NCBI GenBank assembly: GCA_937927885.1
Contig: CALEZJ010000424.1
Location: 1-16,989 of the forward strand
Source: an uncultured Paracoccaceae bacterium
GTDB lineage: Bacteria; Pseudomonadota; Alphaproteobacteria; Rhodobacterales; Rhodobacteraceae
Length of the DNA stretch: 16,989 bases
Reading direction: 5' to 3'
Part shown: positions 14,169 through 16,989 of the stretch, piece after piece
How positions within the stretch are numbered: position 1 is the first letter of the stretch
Layout: every line of letters starts with the position of its first letter
Notes under the pieces: generated by a model
What the model was told of the DNA's origin: nothing
The model's database searches: none
What the model saw: only the letters and a program-made list of their open reading frames with translations
Made by a program: the position numbers and the translations under genes

Positions 14169-16592
14169 ATGAGTAGACTGATCGGAACCCGGGCCTTGTC
14201 TCTGGCCGACCGGGCCAATTTTCTTGTCTGGATCCTGCTCATTGTCGTGGTGGCGGGGATCGTCAGCGTGCCGACCTCGATCCAGGTGCAGGCGACGCTG
14301 GGGATCGCCGCGGTGCTGGCGGTGGCGGCGCTCAAGCCCTTCGTGATGGACAACATGGTGGCGCGCTTTGCCATGATGGCCATCGCCTCGACGCTGGTGA
14401 TGCGCTACTGGGCCTGGCGGGTGACCGAGACCCTGCCGCCGATCGACGATCCGCTGTCCTTCATTCCCGCAATCGTGCTGTTCATCGTCGAAACCTACGC
14501 CATCGGCGTGTTCTTCCTGTCGGCCTTCATGACCGCCGACCCGGTCAAGCGCAGCCTGCCGCCCAAGGTGGCGGCGCGCGACCTGCCGACGGTCGACATC
14601 CTGGTGCCCAGCTACAACGAGCCGGTCGAGATGCTGGCGATCACGCTGAGCGCCGCGAAGAACATGCATTACCCGGTCAACAAGCGCACCGTGGTGCTGT
14701 GCGATGACGGCGGCACCGACCAGCGCTGCAACCACGAGGACCCGCAGACCGCCGAGAAAGCCCGCAAGCGGCGGCGCGACCTGATCGCGCTGTGCAACGA
14801 GCTGGGCGTGATGTATTCGACCCGTGCGAGGAACGAGCACGCCAAGGCCGGCAACATGTCGGCCGCGCTGGAAAAGCTGGATGGCGAGATCGTCGTGGTG
14901 TTCGATGCCGACCACGTTCCCAGCCGCGATTTCCTGGCGCGCACCGTGGGGTTCTTTGTCGAGGACCCCAAGCTGTTCCTGGTGCAGACGCCGCACTTTT
15001 TCCTGAACCCCGACCCGATCGACCGCAACATCGGCTTTCGCGACGATTGCCCGCCGGAAAACGAGATGTTCTATCACCTCTCGCACCGTGGTCTGGACCG
15101 CTGGGGCGGGGCGTTCTTTTGCGGATCGGCGGCGCTCTTGCGCAGGAAGGCGCTGGACGAGGCCGGCGGTTTCGCCGGCGACACCATCACCGAGGACGCC
15201 GAGACCGCGCTGGGTATCCACAGCCGCGGGTGGAAGTCGCTCTATGTCGACCACGCGATGATCGCCGGGCTGCAACCGGAAACCTTCGTGTCCTTCATCC
15301 AGCAGCGCGGGCGCTGGGCGACGGGCATGATGCAGCTTCTGCTGTTGAAGAACCCGTTGAAATACCGCGGACTCAGCCTGACGCAGAAGCTGTGCTACCT
15401 GAACTCGATGACGTTCTGGCTGTTCCCGCTGGTGCGCATGACCTTCATCCTGGCCCCGCTGGCCTACCTGTTCTTCGGCCTGCAGATCTTTGTCGCCACC
15501 ATCGGCGAGGTCGCCGTCTACATGACCAGCTACATGGCGGTGAACTTCATGATCCAGAACGCGCTTTACGGCAAGGTGCGCTGGCCCCTGATTTCCGAGA
15601 TCTACGAGACCGCGCAGGCGCCCTATCTGGCGGCGGCGATCTTTCGCACGCTGGCCAACCCGCGCGGCGCCAAGTTCAACGTGACGGCCAAGGACGAGGT
15701 GCTGGAGGAAGACTTCGTCTCGCCCATCTACAAGCCCCTTGCCTTCATCTTCATGCTGACCCTTCTCGGTGTGGTCGCGGCTGCGGTGCGCTGGGTGATG
15801 TTCCCCGGCGATCAGAACATCATCATGGTGGTGGGCGGCTGGGCGGTCTACAATTTCCTTCTGGTGGGCGCCGCGCTGCGGTCGGTTGCGGAACGCCAGC
15901 AGCGCCGCCAGGTGCCGCGGGTGCCGGTCAATGTCTCGGCGACGATCGCGCTGGGATACGACAACCCGGTGTTCCTGCCCGCGACGGTGGTCGATGCCTC
16001 GACCTCGGGCTGCCGCATCGTCGTGCGCTCGCGCGGGGGCGAGGATGGCTCGGCCCCGAACCTGCCAAAGCCGGGCGAGACCTTCTATTTCACCCCCGAG
16101 TTCCCCAGGTCGCCGCATCTGGAAAACGCCGTGCGCGTGCAGGTCAAGACCGTCACCCGCGAAGGCGACACGTTGGCGCTGGGGGTCAAGTTCGATCCGT
16201 CCCAGCCGATGATCGTGCGCGAATCGGTGGCGCACATGATCTTTGGCGACTCGGCCTCGTGGGAGGCGATCCGCGCCAGGCGCAACAAGCGCATGGGGCT
16301 GATCCGGGGCATGATCTATGTGCTGGGCCTGTCGGTGCAGGGCATCTGGCACACGCTGCGCGCGATGGCTGCCGAGCCCGCCCGCCTGCGTCGCCAGCAG
16401 GAACGCCAGGGCGAGGTGGTGGTGGTCGAATCGCAACCCGCGCATCTGCTGGCCTTTGGCGAGGCGTTCGATCCGCCGCCCGCAGCGCGCCCGGTGTCGC
16501 TGTTGCAGGCCGCGATCAGCCAGAATGCCCGGCGCGCCGAGGCGGGGCAGGGCGTGGGTCTGACCGGCGATCTGCAGGGGGGGGCTGTCTGA
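14169..16592 (+). CDS. bcsA: Cellulose synthase catalytic subunit (UDP-forming)
   Basis: An 807-residue inner-membrane glycosyltransferase that polymerises UDP-glucose into cellulose and moves the chain across the membrane. Hydrophobic helices lie at about 18-35, 42-57, 65-80 and 98-120. The GT2 domain has DDG (179-181), DAD (246-248), the catalytic-base motif TED (341-343) and QQRGRW (378-383). These positions match the numbering I recall for Rhodobacter sphaeroides BcsA. Further membrane helices follow at about 412-440, 445-468, 523-543 and 552-572. The FNVTAKDE gating loop is at about 503-510. The PilZ domain binds c-di-GMP through R580xxxR584 and DASTSG (D609, S611, G614), all intact, so activation by c-di-GMP is expected. 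The ATG at 14169 has AGGA about ten bases upstream. The stop overlaps the bcsB start (TGATG). Confidence 0.98.
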   Translation: MSRLIGTRALSLADRANFLVWILLIVVVAGIVSVPTSIQVQATLGIAAVLAVAALKPFVMDNMVARFAMMAIASTLVMRYWAWRVTETLPPIDDPLSFIPAIVLFIVETYAIGVFFLSAFMTADPVKRSLPPKVAARDLPTVDILVPSYNEPVEMLAITLSAAKNMHYPVNKRTVVLCDDGGTDQRCNHEDPQTAEKARKRRRDLIALCNELGVMYSTRARNEHAKAGNMSAALEKLDGEIVVVFDADHVPSRDFLARTVGFFVEDPKLFLVQTPHFFLNPDPIDRNIGFRDDCPPENEMFYHLSHRGLDRWGGAFFCGSAALLRRKALDEAGGFAGDTITEDAETALGIHSRGWKSLYVDHAMIAGLQPETFVSFIQQRGRWATGMMQLLLLKNPLKYRGLSLTQKLCYLNSMTFWLFPLVRMTFILAPLAYLFFGLQIFVATIGEVAVYMTSYMAVNFMIQNALYGKVRWPLISEIYETAQAPYLAAAIFRTLANPRGAKFNVTAKDEVLEEDFVSPIYKPLAFIFMLTLLGVVAAAVRWVMFPGDQNIIMVVGGWAVYNFLLVGAALRSVAERQQRRQVPRVPVNVSATIALGYDNPVFLPATVVDASTSGCRIVVRSRGGEDGSAPNLPKPGETFYFTPEFPRSPHLENAVRVQVKTVTREGDTLALGVKFDPSQPMIVRESVAHMIFGDSASWEAIRARRNKRMGLIRGMIYVLGLSVQGIWHTLRAMAAEPARLRRQQERQGEVVVVESQPAHLLAFGEAFDPPPAARPVSLLQAAISQNARRAEAGQGVGLTGDLQGGAV

Positions 16593-16989
16593 TGGCGCTG
16601 TCCCTGACCCGCGCCGCCCTGCTTGCCCTTGCCGCCGCGCTGTTCGCGGCGGCGCCCGCATGGGCGCAGTCAAGCGCGCTGATCCCCTTGCCCGGTCTTG
16701 GAGACCCGGCGTCGGGGCTGAGCGACGTCGATCTCGACCGGCTCAACGCCGAGCGGCTGGATGCCGACCGTCACCGGGGCAATTTCGTGCAGGAGGCCGC
16801 CGCCGCGCCCGTGATCCTCAGCCCGCTGCGCCCGATCGAGGCGCGGGGCCGTCCCGCCGGCAGTGCGATCCGCTTTGACGGTGAACGCCGCTCGCTGCGC
16901 TTTGCGCTCTTCGTGCCCCAGCCGGGTGCGGTGCGCGCGCTGCGCGTCGCCACGATGTCGTCAATCAACGTTCTGCCGGAACGCTCGCG
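16592..16989 (+). CDS. bcsB: Cellulose synthase periplasmic subunit BcsB (partial, 5' end only)
   Basis: The first 132 codons of bcsB, cut by the window end. BcsB is the periplasmic, membrane-anchored partner that guides the nascent glucan from BcsA. A clear signal peptide (RAALLALAAALFAAAPAWAQ, cleavage likely after AWA at residue 25) is followed by a linker of about 60 residues. The first carbohydrate-binding domain then begins with IRFDGERRSLRFALFVPQ and ends near SSINVLPE, the family's typical opening. The ATG overlaps the bcsA stop by one base, the usual bcsA-bcsB coupling. It was recognised by translating to the window edge, and nothing can be said about the rest of the protein. Confidence 0.92.
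   Translation, partial: MALSLTRAALLALAAALFAAAPAWAQSSALIPLPGLGDPASGLSDVDLDRLNAERLDADRHRGNFVQEAAAAPVILSPLRPIEARGRPAGSAIRFDGERRSLRFALFVPQPGAVRALRVATMSSINVLPERS

Noticed and set aside
14151..16673. 840-codon minus-strand open frame opposite bcsA
   Set aside because: BcsA on the plus strand has every catalytic and PilZ motif. The antisense frame is rich in His, Arg and Gln and spans the whole gene only because stop codons are rare at this GC content.

Overview
The window is a high-GC alphaproteobacterial chromosome segment, most likely from the Rhodobacterales (Rhodobacter/Roseobacter group). The main reasons are a DUF3572 gene next to pleD, a cellulose synthase whose catalytic and PilZ motifs fall at the same residue numbers I recall for Rhodobacter sphaeroides BcsA, and a DUF2927 lipoprotein. 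Coding density is high. I saw no tRNA, rRNA, insertion sequence, CRISPR array or phage gene. Base composition looks even throughout, so there is no sign of recent transfer.

Left part (1-3969). A pleD response regulator/diguanylate cyclase runs off the left edge on the minus strand. It is divergent from a plus-strand run of a DUF3572 protein, a HAD hydrolase, an H-NOX-like protein and a GGDEF diguanylate cyclase with an HNOBA/PAS-like N-terminus. The last two overlap by one base and look like a sensor-enzyme pair. The H-NOX-like protein has Gln where the heme-ligating His should be. After a convergent gap with a 9-bp inverted repeat comes a minus-strand M24 family gene resembling the ectoine hydrolase DoeA (4113-5279).

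Middle part (5530-11423, minus strand). Seven closely spaced genes form a probable operon. In transcription order they are a 26-residue single-pass membrane peptide, an XpaC-family membrane protein, a TelA-family protein, a DUF2927 lipoprotein, an SPFH-domain protein with a GYF_2-like C-terminus, a tail-anchored double zinc-ribbon protein, and D-aminoacyl-tRNA deacylase (dtd). XpaC-TelA and SPFH-zinc-ribbon modules are known from Firmicutes envelope and toxic-anion stress operons. Here they are joined in one transcription unit with a lipoprotein and a tiny membrane peptide, which makes this the best candidate for an under-described system in the window.

Right part (11539-16989). rluB (minus) and tadA (plus) are divergent RNA-modification genes. 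A 290-bp intergenic region with palindromes and direct repeats leads into the cellulose operon bcsN-bcsA-bcsB, with bcsB cut by the window end. BcsA carries an intact c-di-GMP-binding PilZ domain. The window therefore holds two diguanylate cyclases and a c-di-GMP-activated cellulose synthase, although sharing a region does not prove that they act in one circuit.
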